The translations under genes were made by a program, and so were the position numbers. From assembly GCF_004006665.1 (NCBI RefSeq), contig NZ_QOCL01000001.1, forward strand, positions 1 through 64,000: a DNA stretch of 64,000 bases, read 5' to 3'. Of the stretch, positions 37,935 to 46,325 are shown in pieces. This DNA is from Halobacteriovorax sp. HLS. Its GTDB lineage: Bacteria; Bdellovibrionota; Bacteriovoracia; Bacteriovoracales; Bacteriovoracaceae. The notes below the pieces were generated by a model. The model searched no databases and was not told the DNA's origin. It worked only from the letters and a program-made list of their open reading frames with translations. The first letter of the stretch is position 1; every line of letters starts with the position of its first letter.

Positions 37935-39188
37935 TTACTTAATTATCTGACTTTTGGAAACACTTAACTTAAGAAATCTTACGAGAAGAATAAAAGCAAA
38001 AAGATAGACGCCATAATTCAAGATAAAATAAAGAAAAAATGCCGCAAGGCGTATGGATGCTTGTAAGACAGGATGTTCTAGAATAAATGGGACGTATTTT
38101 GGAGCTGTGGCATAGTAGTAATCAACCAATAATCTGCCAACTCTATATTTCATAAGGTAGCTATCTCTGATATAGCGGAAGTAATCTAAGACATAGTGCT
38201 GCTTCATGAACCCGGCCGAAATAAAGTAGCATTGGTTCTTCTCCAAAAATTCAGCAATAGATAAAGGCTGGGCCTCTAAAGTATCTGCAAAGAATGTGAA
38301 AAATCCAAACTTATCTCTTACTGCAATTGTAGTATGATAAGTCCTTTCGTTTGTTAGGTTTTTTAAATCAAAGTAGCCACTCGTATTCACTGGTATCTCA
38401 TCATCAGTTGTCAAAAGCTCTTTGGACGAATTTAAATCAGAGAATTTTGGCGAACCAGACTGAGTAACTGTATTATCATAGGCTACAACATCTCTAAAAT
38501 AGGTCTGTATTGAAGGTACTGTATAAGTATATCTAAGTCTCTTATCCCCGATCGTTGCTTGAGTGAGCACAGGTTGGATAGAAGGTGCAGAAGTGTAAAC
38601 CGCGCCACTAATTTTCAATTCAATAAAGATACCATCAGTTCCAGATGTAGGATCAGGAAGGTCTGTATCTATTCCAGACTCAGATAAAAAGAGATAAAGA
38701 GTCGTAGTTTTAACTGAAGTTAGTGTCGTACAATCAACTAGGGCCGAAGCACAAATCGTACTCATTGAAAAACTCGAAACCACACCATCACAAGTTGACG
38801 AACCGCCACAGCCAACACTCGATCTTCCAACATAAATATAATCTGTCCCAGATGGGTCATCAGCGTAAAGAGTTGGGTAGACGGTATTGCCAGTAGAGTT
38901 AACAATATTAATCGTTATATTCAGCGGCGAGCTAGAAGCCGCTGTCGGTAAAGAAGTTCCGAGAATATGATTATCTGTTTGAGTTGTACCCCCACTGATA
39001 GGTACATAGAGCTTTAATGGAGCACTGGTACTAGTCCCATCGCCGCCTATCGTATTGTAAACATCATAAATATTAGCAATATTAACAAGAGGTGTCGTGG
39101 TGTCAGATAATCTAACAGTACTAGCAAAGCTGATAGTAGCGAAAAGAAATAGTATTAATAGAGCAAGTATTTTTTGAGTTTTAAACAT
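37935..39188 (-). CDS. Secreted protein with CFI-box C-terminal domain
   Basis: 417 residues. Signal peptide about 1-22. The middle (25-320) is Ser/Thr-rich and beta-like, with a CGGSSTC pair and a fibronectin-like end (VNTSGYFDLKNLTNERTYHTTIAVRD). The C-terminal about 75 residues match the CFI-box pattern: CYFISAGF, then a helix with FRYIRDSYLMKYRVGRLLVDYYYATAPKYV in which arginine, glycine and tyrosine spacing is typical, then HPVLQASIRL, a membrane helix and a basic tail. CFI-box domains occur as a C-terminal anchor or sorting-like module in exported proteins; their role is unproven. Confidence 0.8.
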   Translation of the reverse strand: MFKTQKILALLILFLFATISFASTVRLSDTTTPLVNIANIYDVYNTIGGDGTSTSAPLKLYVPISGGTTQTDNHILGTSLPTAASSSPLNITINIVNSTGNTVYPTLYADDPSGTDYIYVGRSSVGCGGSSTCDGVVSSFSMSTICASALVDCTTLTSVKTTTLYLFLSESGIDTDLPDPTSGTDGIFIELKISGAVYTSAPSIQPVLTQATIGDKRLRYTYTVPSIQTYFRDVVAYDNTVTQSGSPKFSDLNSSKELLTTDDEIPVNTSGYFDLKNLTNERTYHTTIAVRDKFGFFTFFADTLEAQPLSIAEFLEKNQCYFISAGFMKQHYVLDYFRYIRDSYLMKYRVGRLLVDYYYATAPKYVPFILEHPVLQASIRLAAFFLYFILNYGVYLFAFILLVRFLKLSVSKSQIIK

Positions 39189-39273
39189 CTTAATTATTAT
39201 CTCAATAATTAACGAGAATCGTCAAATTAATTGAACTTGTCAGCATAAGCTAAGCATGGAATATTTCTAAGTT

Positions 39274-39774
39274 ATGAAACATTATTTAATCCTGTTAACT
39301 ATTCTTTGTTTAACTGCCTGCATTGGACCCGAAGAGGCGAAAGATAAGTCCTTGGTTGTCTCATCAATGGCCGATGGAGTTGAAAAGCAATTTCCACAAA
39401 TTAAACACCTTCCAATTGAAGAGTTTTTAAAGCTAGAAAAAGCCAGTTATGTGCTAGTAGATGTTCGCTCCCCTAATGAGTTAAAAACAAGCACTCTACC
39501 AAACTCTATTACTAAGGCCGAGTTTGAAGCTAATATTGACCAATATAAGAATAAATTAGTCGTGAGCTATTGCACCATTGGTTACAGAAGTTCAAAGTAT
39601 GCTATCCATCTTCAAAATAAAGGCTTTAAAGCAGTAAACTTAAAAGAGAGTATTCTTGGCTGGGTTATGAAGGGACAAAAGGTTTACAGTAAAGACATAG
39701 AAACGAATAAAGTTCACGTTTATAGTGACGCTTGGAATTTACTTCCTAAAGGATACATAGGAGTCTACAAATAG
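39274..39774 (+). CDS. Rhodanese-domain lipoprotein
   Basis: 166 residues. A signal peptide with lipobox LTAC (C16) precedes a rhodanese fold (about 45-140): VLVDVRSPNEL, then the active-site cysteine C100 in VVSYCTIGYRS, and LKGSILGW-like LKESILGWVMKG. Rhodaneses transfer or bind sulfur; as a lipoprotein this one works in the periplasm. Its stop codon TAG overlaps the apparent ATA start of the next gene, and its last codons hold that gene's ribosome site. Confidence 0.9.
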   Translation: MKHYLILLTILCLTACIGPEEAKDKSLVVSSMADGVEKQFPQIKHLPIEEFLKLEKASYVLVDVRSPNELKTSTLPNSITKAEFEANIDQYKNKLVVSYCTIGYRSSKYAIHLQNKGFKAVNLKESILGWVMKGQKVYSKDIETNKVHVYSDAWNLLPKGYIGVYK

Positions 39775-40628
39775 AAGCTCTAGTTAATATTAATGGATTA
39801 ATTACAACTGCTGAACAAGCGAAGATCTCTGTTTTTGATCGTGGTTTTCTCTATGGAGACTCAATCTATGAAGTCACTCAAACCTTTAATAAGAAAATTT
39901 TTAAACTTGAAGAGCACTTAGATAGGCTGTGGTTTAGTGCAAGTAAACTAGGTATGCCAATAACTCTTTCTAGAGAAGAAATAACTCTACAAATACAAAG
40001 GGTGGTAGATGCCACTGATGCTCAGAATATCTATATAAGAATTGTTCTCACTCGAGGAGAAGGAGAAATAGGACTCGACCCTGCTCTTGCAACCAATAAT
40101 AACCTAATTATTATTACTAAAGCTTTAGCAGCGAACCCTACGTGGTGGTATGAGAAAGGAGTGCATATGGTTGTTGCACAAATTCTTAGAAATTCAGTAA
40201 ATGCCGTGGACCCAAATATTAAGTCAGGAAATTACTTGAATAATGTTCTCGCCATAAGTGAGGCCAAGAACAAGGGCGCATTTGACGCTATTATGTTAAA
40301 TGCTAAAGGACAAATAACTGAAGCAACCACTTCCAATATTTGGATTGTCAAAGACAATATCTTATTCACTCCTCCAATTGAGACTGGTCTGCTTGGAGGG
40401 ATTACACGAAAGTCACTTATTGAAATAGCAAGAGACCATGGTTACGTCGTCAAAGAGGAAAACTTCAATGCCGATCAGTTAAAGGCTGCTGATGAATGCT
40501 TTTTAACAAGTACTACTAAGATGATTGTACCGATTACAAAAATCGATAACGAATTCATTGCTAATGGGCAACCTGGAACGACAACACAGAAGTTACTTAA
40601 ACTCTACAAAGAAACATTTGGAATATAA
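39771..40628 (+). CDS. Class IV PLP aminotransferase (D-amino acid or branched-chain type), ATA start
   Basis: 285 residues. Essential N-terminal family segments (VNINGL, AKISVFDRGFLYGDSIYEV) lie upstream of the first ATG at 39954, and the frame has no ATG, GTG or TTG between the stop at 39747 and these segments. TAGGAG followed by seven bases points to ATA at 39771 as the start, overlapping the previous stop as ATAG. PLP lysine is K151 in IKSGNYLNNV; E184 in QITEATTSNIW is the usual partner. The family includes D-alanine transaminase, branched-chain transaminase and aminodeoxychorismate lyase; length fits the first best, but I cannot settle it. Confidence 0.88.
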   Translation: MEALVNINGLITTAEQAKISVFDRGFLYGDSIYEVTQTFNKKIFKLEEHLDRLWFSASKLGMPITLSREEITLQIQRVVDATDAQNIYIRIVLTRGEGEIGLDPALATNNNLIIITKALAANPTWWYEKGVHMVVAQILRNSVNAVDPNIKSGNYLNNVLAISEAKNKGAFDAIMLNAKGQITEATTSNIWIVKDNILFTPPIETGLLGGITRKSLIEIARDHGYVVKEENFNADQLKAADECFLTSTTKMIVPITKIDNEFIANGQPGTTTQKLLKLYKETFGI

Positions 40629-41276
40629 ATGGAATCAGAAACTCAGAAAAAGACGAATCGCTTAATTGAAATCCTACGTGAAGGAAAATACCGACGTGAT
40701 AGGGCCCCATTGATCATTTTCATAATACTATTTATGATCTCTGCCTTAACTTATATGAAGTTTCAAATGCGTGAAAAAGAAAATCAAAAATACTTTATTT
40801 CAAGAGGAAGCTACTTCGATATAAAAGATATTCAAAAGGCAAAAGAGTTAAATATTGACCTAGCTCAACTAGGAGAACAAAGAAATCATATTCTCTATTA
40901 TATTTTTACAGAACTCTATGATTTAGAAGTGCTGAATCAACTTCAAAAAAGTGGAATTAATTTCTTTGCAACTAATATAAAGTCTTACAACGCTCTTGAA
41001 CAAGTACTGATGTACTCTACTTTAGGACCATCTTCTATTAATATCATCTCAAAAAATATCGCCACTCTAGTTGAGCTAAAGCTAGAAATTAAAGAGGCCA
41101 CAATTCGAGAGCTATCTAAGAAGTGTGAGCAGTATGCGATGAGTTGTGTAAATATGGCCATATATTTCAAGATTATAAAACAGGAAGAACATACAAAGAG
41201 CTATGCTAAAAGAGCATGCTACCAATCAGAAAAGTCAAAATATTGCGAAGTCGTCAAAGACTATATAAAGGAATAA
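40629..41276 (+). CDS. Single-span membrane protein of unknown function
   Basis: 215 residues. A basic N-terminus, one membrane helix (about 27-43), then a helical domain with paired cysteines near the end (KKCEQYAMSCV, RACYQSEKSKYCE), a spacing seen in Sel1-like or other helical-repeat proteins. No family is certain. The ATG follows the aminotransferase stop directly (TAAATG), so it is in the same operon. Confidence 0.7.
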   Translation: MESETQKKTNRLIEILREGKYRRDRAPLIIFIILFMISALTYMKFQMREKENQKYFISRGSYFDIKDIQKAKELNIDLAQLGEQRNHILYYIFTELYDLEVLNQLQKSGINFFATNIKSYNALEQVLMYSTLGPSSINIISKNIATLVELKLEIKEATIRELSKKCEQYAMSCVNMAIYFKIIKQEEHTKSYAKRACYQSEKSKYCEVVKDYIKE

Positions 41277-41278
41277 AT

Positions 41279-43033
41279 ATGTTACAGCAAAAGAACACTC
41301 AACAGTTATCAAGAGAAGAGCTCAAACATGTACTAAGCGTTGCTCGAGGAGATGGTGAGATTGATATTCTCATAAAGAATGTAAAGATTCTTGATCTTGT
41401 TAACGGAGAAGTTAATGAAAGCGCTATTGCAATTGCAGGAAAGACAATTGCAGGAACTGGTCTGGAGTATTTAGATCAAAAAGCGAAGCGAATAATTGAT
41501 GCTAAAGGGGCAACTGCTGTTCCTGGTTTTATAGATGGTCACCTACATATTGAATCCTCAATGATGCATCCTTTTGAATTTGAAAGACTGACTCTTCCCC
41601 TTGGAACGACCACAGCGATTTGTGACCCTCATGAAATAACAAATGTTATGGGTGATAAAGGGTTTAGCTGGTTTTTACGTTGTAGTGAACTTATGAATCA
41701 AAACCTATTTGTACAAGTTAGCTCATGCGTCCCTGCCCTACCTGGCTTCGAAACGAATGGAGGGCCATTCCCGCTAGAGAAAATGAAAAAGTATAAAGAG
41801 CATAAGAATGTTCTAGGTCTTGCCGAAATGATGAATTTTCCCGGCGTTATTAATGCTTTCGATGATGTTCTAGATAAAGTAGAAGAGTTCCAAGAACTTA
41901 ACTTAGATGGACACTGCCCCCTATTACAAGGAAAGGAGCTTAACGCATATATCGCAGCAGGGATTCAAAATTGCCATGAGACCATCACTCAAGAAGAGGG
42001 AAAAGAAAAGCTCTCTAAAGGAATGTCTCTTATTATAAGAGAAGGAAGTGTTGCCAAAAACTTAAAAACACTGGCCCCTCTAGTAAATGACTTTAACTCT
42101 TGCCAATGTCTACTTTGTACAGACGATAGAAACCCGTATGAAATCTTTAATGAAGGACATATCAATTACCTTATAAAGAAAATGATTAATGAGATAGGAA
42201 TAGCTCCTCATGTTGCTTATCGACTAAGTTCATTTTCTGCAGCTAAACACTTTGGTCTCAAGAGATTGGGACTCATTGCTCCTGGACGCCAGGCAGATAT
42301 TGTACTCATTCAAGACTTAAAGAAAGTAGATATTCAAGATGTGTTCATGAAAGGTGTTCCTGTTAAGGAGTTAAATCTTCCAGACCAAATTCAGCAAAAG
42401 CTGGATCAATCGGCTCCTCCAATCGAAAATACGATGAAAAGAGCTCCACTTAGTGCAGAAGAAATAAAGTTCAATATCACTGCAGGAACATATAACGTAA
42501 TCGAAATTGTTAAAGATGAAATCATTACTAATCATTTAAAAATAAAGCATGATGGAAAGAGTTTTGACTCAGATGATATTAGGCTTATTTCTGTAATTGA
42601 AAGATATGGAAAAAATATTAAACCTGCTCTAGGACTTGTAAAAGGTTCTGGGCTTAAATCTGGAGCAATAGCTTCCTCTGTCGCTCATGACTCTCACAAT
42701 ATAATTGTTATCGGAGAGAATGAGGAACAAATGACCATAGCAGCTAATAAGCTTATCGAAATGGGTGGTGGTTTCTGTGTTGTGGACAATAATAAAGTTA
42801 CAGCAAGTCTAGCTCTACCTATCGCAGGCCTTCTAAGTCTTGAAAATGCTGAAGTCATTACAGAAGGTATTATTGAACTTAAAAAGGCATGTCAGGATAT
42901 TGGAGTTCACTTAAATGAGCCATTTATCCAAATGGCATTCTTAGCGCTTCCGGTTATCCCAAGCCTAAAGATCACAGACAAAGGACTTGTAGATGTTACG
43001 AAGTTTGAATTTATAAACTTAAAAGATGATTAA
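41279..43033 (+). CDS. ade: Adenine deaminase
   Basis: 584 residues from ATG 41279, with AAAGGA seven bases upstream; the frame runs 63 bases further into the previous gene, which is not needed. Amidohydrolase fold with metal-binding PGFIDGHLHIESSM, GTTTAICDPHEI, LDGHCPLL and LLCTDDRNP, and the C-terminal AdeC domain (LGLVKGSGLKSGAIASSVAHDSHN contains the typical ASSVAHDSHN). It deaminates adenine to hypoxanthine in purine salvage. An 8-base overlap with the next gene suggests coupling. Confidence 0.95.
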   Translation: MLQQKNTQQLSREELKHVLSVARGDGEIDILIKNVKILDLVNGEVNESAIAIAGKTIAGTGLEYLDQKAKRIIDAKGATAVPGFIDGHLHIESSMMHPFEFERLTLPLGTTTAICDPHEITNVMGDKGFSWFLRCSELMNQNLFVQVSSCVPALPGFETNGGPFPLEKMKKYKEHKNVLGLAEMMNFPGVINAFDDVLDKVEEFQELNLDGHCPLLQGKELNAYIAAGIQNCHETITQEEGKEKLSKGMSLIIREGSVAKNLKTLAPLVNDFNSCQCLLCTDDRNPYEIFNEGHINYLIKKMINEIGIAPHVAYRLSSFSAAKHFGLKRLGLIAPGRQADIVLIQDLKKVDIQDVFMKGVPVKELNLPDQIQQKLDQSAPPIENTMKRAPLSAEEIKFNITAGTYNVIEIVKDEIITNHLKIKHDGKSFDSDDIRLISVIERYGKNIKPALGLVKGSGLKSGAIASSVAHDSHNIIVIGENEEQMTIAANKLIEMGGGFCVVDNNKVTASLALPIAGLLSLENAEVITEGIIELKKACQDIGVHLNEPFIQMAFLALPVIPSLKITDKGLVDVTKFEFINLKDD

Positions 43034-43514
43034 AAGAATAACTCCTAAGACAGTTTTAAAGTATATCCGCTGGTGGCCACCTTTGCTCGCCAGTGGAATA
43101 GCCGTTGAATCTTTTAATGATGATTTGAGTATTGTTACCGTTAGAATGAAACAACACTTTTTTAATACGAACTATGTTGGCTCTCACTACGGCGGCTCTA
43201 TCTTTAGCATGACTGATCCTTTTTGTATGTTCATGCTGCTACATAAACTTAAAAAAGATCATATTATCTGGGATCAGGGCGCAAGTATTGAGTTTGTAAA
43301 TCCGGCCAAAGGCACTATTCGCGCGACTTTTAAAATTAGTGATGAAAGAGTTAGAGAAATAGAACAAAATTGTCTTAATAACTTTAGCCATCGACCAATT
43401 TTTGATGTTGAGGTTATAGATGAAAATGGACAAGTAGTTGCGAGAGTGAATAAAACTCTCTACATTCGAAGAAAAGATGCAAAGAAGAGATTTCCTAAGA
43501 AAGTAAATACCTAA
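43026..43514 (+). CDS. DUF4442 hotdog-fold, thioesterase-like protein
   Basis: 162 residues. DUF4442 features: RWWPPLLASGIAVE, NTNYVGSHYGGSIFSMTDPFCMFML and WDQGASIEFVNPAKG. The hotdog fold suggests acyl-CoA or related thioesterase activity, but no member's substrate tells us about this one. Starts 8 bases inside ade. Followed by a hairpin terminator. Confidence 0.85.
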   Translation: MIKRITPKTVLKYIRWWPPLLASGIAVESFNDDLSIVTVRMKQHFFNTNYVGSHYGGSIFSMTDPFCMFMLLHKLKKDHIIWDQGASIEFVNPAKGTIRATFKISDERVREIEQNCLNNFSHRPIFDVEVIDENGQVVARVNKTLYIRRKDAKKRFPKKVNT

Positions 43515-43538
43515 GCAGATCAACCTTGATTGATCTGC
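43515..43538. terminator. Hairpin between convergent genes
   Basis: A 9-bp stem (GCAGATCAA/TTGATCTGC) with a 6-base loop immediately follows the DUF4442 stop. It is followed by an AT-rich tail without a clean T run. It may serve both converging genes. Confidence 0.65.
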
Positions 43539-43552
43539 CTAAATTAATTTAA

Positions 43553-44074
43553 TTATTGTAATTTTTCATTTAAAAAGTGTAAGAGAAGCTCTTCTTTATC
43601 CATTTTTAATTTGTGATCCTTTAAGTACTTACTCAGCTTCTCTTCTAACAATCTTGCTGAAGCTAATTTCCTAATTTCTTCTTTTTCTTCATGACTAAAG
43701 CCTTTAGTCATAACGAATGAAAAAATATCTTTAATATCAACTTCATTTCCGAGGTCTTCAATTGTTGCCATAACAAGTTCGGCCTCTTCTGTTTCAGTCT
43801 TAGAAAAATTTATTGTATATTTTCTTATAACCTTGTGCTCCTGAGGAGTATCCATTACTTTTGTGGCCTTAGCAGCTTTAGTAGTCTTCTTAACCTTCTT
43901 TGGTGCTGCTTTTTTAAAAGGAGCAATCATTTTTAAACCTTGCTTTTCAACATCTTCCATGTCGTCATCTAAAACTGTTTGAGAAAACTCAAAATTACCG
44001 TCCTCATCCATTCCAATGATTCCGATGGCCTCTAAATTTTGTTTGGTTTCAGTATTTATAGATTGAAAGTTCAT
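43553..44074 (-). CDS. Lysine-rich protein of unknown function
   Basis: 173 residues from ATG 44074 (AAGGAG five bases upstream). A short N-terminal acidic part, a basic Ala/Lys-rich linker (about 54-76, FKKAAPKKVKKTTKAAK), and a helical C-terminal domain of about 95 residues rich in Glu and Lys. The linker resembles histone H1-like or nucleic-acid-binding tails, but no family is recognised. Stands alone between terminator and another unknown gene. Confidence 0.7.
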   Translation of the reverse strand: MNFQSINTETKQNLEAIGIIGMDEDGNFEFSQTVLDDDMEDVEKQGLKMIAPFKKAAPKKVKKTTKAAKATKVMDTPQEHKVIRKYTINFSKTETEEAELVMATIEDLGNEVDIKDIFSFVMTKGFSHEEKEEIRKLASARLLEEKLSKYLKDHKLKMDKEELLLHFLNEKLQ

Positions 44075-44143
44075 AGACACTCCTTGTCTTAGAAAGAATT
44101 AAAAAATTGTTAATGATTTATTTTAACAGGAGTAGGAAAAATT

Positions 44144-44524
44144 TCAATTATTAATAGAGACATCAAAAGATAATTTAATATCTACATGAGTTATCGCGGC
44201 CAATATTTTTTCCACATGTATTGTAGCTTCATCACTCCAGTGTAAATTATCACTAGAATAAAAGACTGCAACCTCGTGACAAACTAAGTCGCCAAACTTC
44301 TTTTCAAATGAAGAAGCTTCAACTTTCAAAATCTTACATATACTTTTTAAAGCTTTTAAAAACTCTTCTTCATCAGACTCATCTAAGTGAAACCCGTAAG
44401 TCACACAGACATTAGAGTCTGACTTCTCTAATAAGTTCTGTACAGGAAAGGTATCAAGCAACTCGTCGCTGATACCTTCTAAACCGAGATGTGTTGTGAG
44501 TAATTGTTTCTGTATATTCATCAT
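44144..44524 (-). CDS. Protein of unknown function
   Basis: 126 residues, acidic, no signal peptide or membrane helix. GGAAAG lies ahead of two adjacent ATG codons, so the first residue is uncertain by one. Not recognised. Transcribed divergently from rpsD across a 267-base gap that holds the rpsD promoter and leader. Confidence 0.65.
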   Translation of the reverse strand: MMNIQKQLLTTHLGLEGISDELLDTFPVQNLLEKSDSNVCVTYGFHLDESDEEEFLKALKSICKILKVEASSFEKKFGDLVCHEVAVFYSSDNLHWSDEATIHVEKILAAITHVDIKLSFDVSINN

Positions 44525-44667
44525 CTAAAGACTTTCCTTCGCACTATATTCTATACAATATATTGAGTTTATTCAGCTAGAAAAACTTCTTCATTCAAAA
44601 AATAAGTTTTCACGAGGTAAGTATCTGTTTTTATATAAAGCTTTTTGGTAAATATCTGAAATGTTAA

Positions 44668-44696
44668 TTGACAACTAAGAGTAGATTGGATAAAAA
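44668..44696 (+). promoter_or_regulatory. Sigma-70-type promoter of rpsD
   Basis: A perfect -35 TTGACA (44668-44673), a 17-base spacer and a -10-like TAAAAA (44691-44696). Transcription should start near 44702, about 90 bases before the rpsD ATG and right at the beginning of the leader stem. Confidence 0.6.
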
Positions 44697-44701
44697 CATC
44701 G

Positions 44702-44791
44702 AACACGTATCCCAGAAAATGACGCAGGGTCTTAAACTTAAGATGTGATACGTGAAGGCCATGTGCCCTCGTCAATAATAAGGAGTCTGAT
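44702..44791 (+). ncRNA. Structured rpsD leader, candidate S4 autoregulation element
   Basis: An outer 8-bp perfect stem CACGTATC/GATACGTG (44704-44711 and 44747-44754) encloses a 6-bp hairpin TCTTAA/TTAAGA (44730-44735 and 44738-44743). The 37 bases after it, up to the ATG, contain AAGGAG. S4 represses its own operon in several bacteria by binding a leader pseudoknot; the leaders differ in structure between phyla. That this is an S4 target is an inference from position and structure. Confidence 0.5.
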
Positions 44792-45418
44792 ATGGCAAAA
44801 GCAACTACGGGAAAATCTCGTTTTAAAATTCAAAGAGCTCTAGGGCTTGAACTTCCAGGTCTTGGTAAAGCTGGAGCACTAGAAAGAAGGCCATACGGTC
44901 CAGGTGTTCACGGAAACAGAAGAAAGAAAGTTTCTGACTATGCTGTTCGTCTTAAAGAAAAGCAAAAATTAGTTTACCACTACGGACTACGTGAAAAACA
45001 ACTAGTTAGTTATGTTAAGCAAGCTAAGAAAATTAAAACAAGAGCATGGATGGATACACTTATCCTTAACCTAGAGTCTAGACTTAACAATGTTATCTTT
45101 AGATTAAACTGGGCACCATCAATGGCTGCAGCTTCTCAAATGGTTGCTCACGGTCAAGTTCTTGTAAATGGTAAGAAAGTTGATAAGTCTTCATTCGTAG
45201 TTAAAAAAGGTGATGTACTTACTCTATCTGACAAAGGTTATGCGAATCAAATTTATAAAGGTTCTGTAGAGTCTCCAAGAATGGCAACTGTTCCAGCATG
45301 TTTCAATATTGAAGCAGATAAGAAGAAAGCAACTATGATTGATGCTCCTCTTACTTCTGACATTCCATTCGAATTCGAGCAACAGCTTGTGATCGAATAT
45401 TACTGGAAAGTAAAATAA
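44792..45418 (+). CDS. rpsD: Small-subunit ribosomal protein S4
   Basis: 208 residues, normal length. Visible: RRPYGPGVHGNRRKKVSDYAVRLKEKQKL and the S4 RNA-binding domain (LESRLNNVIFRLNWAPSMAAASQMVAHGQVLVNGKKV). The N-terminus lacks the zinc cysteines of the C+ form. The gene is alone, not in an alpha operon with rpoA and rplQ, with its own promoter, structured leader, strong ribosome site (AAGGAG) and terminator. Confidence 0.98.
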   Translation: MAKATTGKSRFKIQRALGLELPGLGKAGALERRPYGPGVHGNRRKKVSDYAVRLKEKQKLVYHYGLREKQLVSYVKQAKKIKTRAWMDTLILNLESRLNNVIFRLNWAPSMAAASQMVAHGQVLVNGKKVDKSSFVVKKGDVLTLSDKGYANQIYKGSVESPRMATVPACFNIEADKKKATMIDAPLTSDIPFEFEQQLVIEYYWKVK

Positions 45419-45445
45419 TTTATAATTCAATTTATAGATATAATT

Positions 45446-45473
45446 AAGGCTCCTTTTAGGAGCCTTTTTTTTT
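45446..45473 (+). terminator. Rho-independent terminator of rpsD
   Basis: AAGGCTCCT, a 3-base loop, AGGAGCCTT and then a T run to 45473. It lies 28 bases after the rpsD stop. Confidence 0.95.
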
Positions 45474-45475
45474 GC

Positions 45476-46297
45476 CTATTGAGGATCACCTTTATTGAGA
45501 CGTGTCTTGGGTAGTAAGATTGAATGAGGCTTAACCGTAACTTTCTCACCTACAATCACATCTCCCATAATCGAGGCCTTCAGCCCTACCGTAGCTCCCT
45601 TCTTTATAACAACAGGAGCAATAACTAGAAATCCCCCCTGTGCATAATGAGCAAAGAGAGTGGCAGAACCACCGATAGTAACATTATCTTCAAGAGTAAT
45701 TAGACAAGGGTCAGAAATATTGCTGGTATTGATCATTACTCCCTTACCTACTTTCATTCCCATCATCTTATAAAAGAGAACATTTAGTGGCGTTGGAGTC
45801 ACAAGATCTAAGAAGGTATATCTAACAAGTTGAACTAGAGCATTGTGATAGTACCAAGGCAGTGACTTCAAAGAGTACCAATTCCCTCTCCATGGTTCTA
45901 ATTTTAAAAATAAGATTTTATTAAACATCGGGACAACAAAAATAATGCTCACTCCGTAGAGGAAGTATCCCATTCCGATGGCCATAGACATTAAAAATGA
46001 ATGTCCTAGTAAATTAAAGTCATGCGAGAATTGATACACACTAGAAACTAGCAAGTATGCAGGAGTTATCGCAAGGCCTAAAGAAGTAATGCAGACGATA
46101 GTGATTGGGGCCATACTGAGTATGAAAGCAAGGCCTTTAAAGGATCTTAGTAAAGACTCAATAATTCCAGCAACTCCTTTTAACTCGGAACGATTAGATT
46201 TTAAATCTACTCTTGATGATTTCTTAGGTGAGCTCGTGTCTTGAAGATGTGGAGTATCTTCAAGGTCTTGGTGGTCTTCATTCTTATGTTTTTTCAT
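45476..46297 (-). CDS. Membrane-anchored left-handed beta-helix acyltransferase-like protein
   Basis: 273 residues. A charged N-terminus (1-40), two or three membrane helices (about 55-125), then a hexapeptide-repeat left-handed beta helix (about 178-265): GKGVMINTSNISDPCLITLEDNVTIGG and GATVGLKASIMGDVIVGEKV split across turns. Such domains usually carry acetyl or acyl transfer to sugars or amino acids. Substrate unknown. Last gene of the rarD operon. Confidence 0.8.
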   Translation of the reverse strand: MKKHKNEDHQDLEDTPHLQDTSSPKKSSRVDLKSNRSELKGVAGIIESLLRSFKGLAFILSMAPITIVCITSLGLAITPAYLLVSSVYQFSHDFNLLGHSFLMSMAIGMGYFLYGVSIIFVVPMFNKILFLKLEPWRGNWYSLKSLPWYYHNALVQLVRYTFLDLVTPTPLNVLFYKMMGMKVGKGVMINTSNISDPCLITLEDNVTIGGSATLFAHYAQGGFLVIAPVVIKKGATVGLKASIMGDVIVGEKVTVKPHSILLPKTRLNKGDPQ

Positions 46298-46325
46298 AGG
46301 AATAATTATACCATAATTTAGATTT

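Noticed and set aside
39954-40628. Taking the first ATG as the start of the class IV aminotransferase
   Set aside because: It would remove the conserved first 60 residues of the fold.
44569-44775. 68-codon open frame on the minus strand upstream of rpsD
   Set aside because: It covers the rpsD promoter and leader, has no ribosome site and matches no family.
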